Positions 59,669 through 59,796 of a stretch of 59,796 nt of DNA are shown here, piece by piece (position 1 is the stretch's first letter; each line of letters begins with the position of its first letter). The stretch is taken from the NCBI GenBank assembly GCA_903925075.1, contig CAIYDQ010000063.1:1-59796 (forward strand), in the 5' to 3' direction. A program made the translations under genes and the position numbers. The stretch comes from an uncultured Geobacter sp. Lineage in GTDB: Bacteria; Desulfobacterota; Desulfuromonadia; Geobacterales; Geobacteraceae. The notes beneath the pieces were generated by a model, which searched no databases, was not told the origin of the DNA, and saw nothing but the letters and a program-made list of their open reading frames with translations.

Positions 59669-59796
59669 ATGCCCAAGGCGAGAATAATCCCTGCCAGAGT
59701 TAAGGCCCCAACCAAGCACATTTATCGGACGACTCTATCTATGGATGCCCAAATTGCCACAGCGCGGAGTGGATTTGATCAGATACCGGACCATCG
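59669..59796 (+). CDS. partial gene running off the right edge
   Basis: An open frame from ATG 59669 (GTGAGG upstream) with no stop to the end of the window. It starts MPKARIIPARVKAPTKHIYR. The 42 visible residues are basic and not recognised. Whether it belongs to a third cassette or to flanking sequence cannot be told here. Confidence 0.5.
   Translation, partial: MPKARIIPARVKAPTKHIYRTTLSMDAQIATARSGFDQIPDH

Overview
The window looks like a chromosome segment of a Geobacter-like deltaproteobacterium (Desulfuromonadales). The reasons are the GC-rich host sequence, an anaerobic (cbi-type, cobalt-early) cobalamin operon, and a distinctive long integron integrase. No rRNA or tRNA is present, so the taxonomic call is inference. 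There are three parts.

(1) About 250-38,760: the late region of a prophage, or a phage-like element, all on the + strand. Small accessory genes and an HU-like protein lead into the packaging and head genes: large terminase, portal, scaffold and major capsid protein. Connector and tail-hub candidates follow, then four large adhesin or fibre-like proteins, a giant 2251-residue protein with a zinc-metallopeptidase motif, a second repeat-rich fibre, and a lysis pair (M15 endolysin and 3-TM holin). No tape measure, sheath or tube protein is recognisable, which suggests a podovirus-like virion. No phage integrase or repressor lies inside the window. A small gene with its own promoter and terminator sits between terminase and portal. 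GC-rich hairpins mark several late-gene junctions.

(2) About 39,080-54,150: host genes on the - strand. A zinc uptake set (Fur/Zur regulator, znuA, znuC) has no permease gene next to it and abuts the phage. A cobalamin run follows in transcription order: M16 peptidase, cbiX, cbiC, cbiD, cbiET, cbiL, cbiF, cbiG, a cbiH-cbiP fusion, cbiB and cobD. It covers cobalt insertion, ring methylation and contraction, amidation and side-chain attachment. CbiA, a CbiJ-type reductase and the lower-ligand genes are not here. A YqaA-type membrane protein gene follows.

(3) About 54,200-59,796, + strand except the integrase. A DAHP synthase gene has a 5' leader that reads as a classical attenuator: a 28-codon leader peptide packed with Phe, Tyr and Trp codons, competing hairpins and an intrinsic terminator. 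A LysE-type exporter comes next. Then comes a chromosomal integron that appears not to have been named as such before: an integron-type integrase on the - strand with the middle of its catalytic domain deleted, an outward Pc-like promoter, and two AT-rich cassettes. Each cassette ends in a well-formed 61-bp attC site. Cassette 1 carries a protein with a HEPN-like Rx5H motif. Cassette 2 carries a small protein resembling a lone recombinase core-binding domain. The sequence beyond the second attC site has a gene running off the window.

The strongest observations are the integron with its dead integrase, the aromatic attenuator in front of DAHP synthase, and the 18-residue tandem repeats in two adjacent phage proteins.
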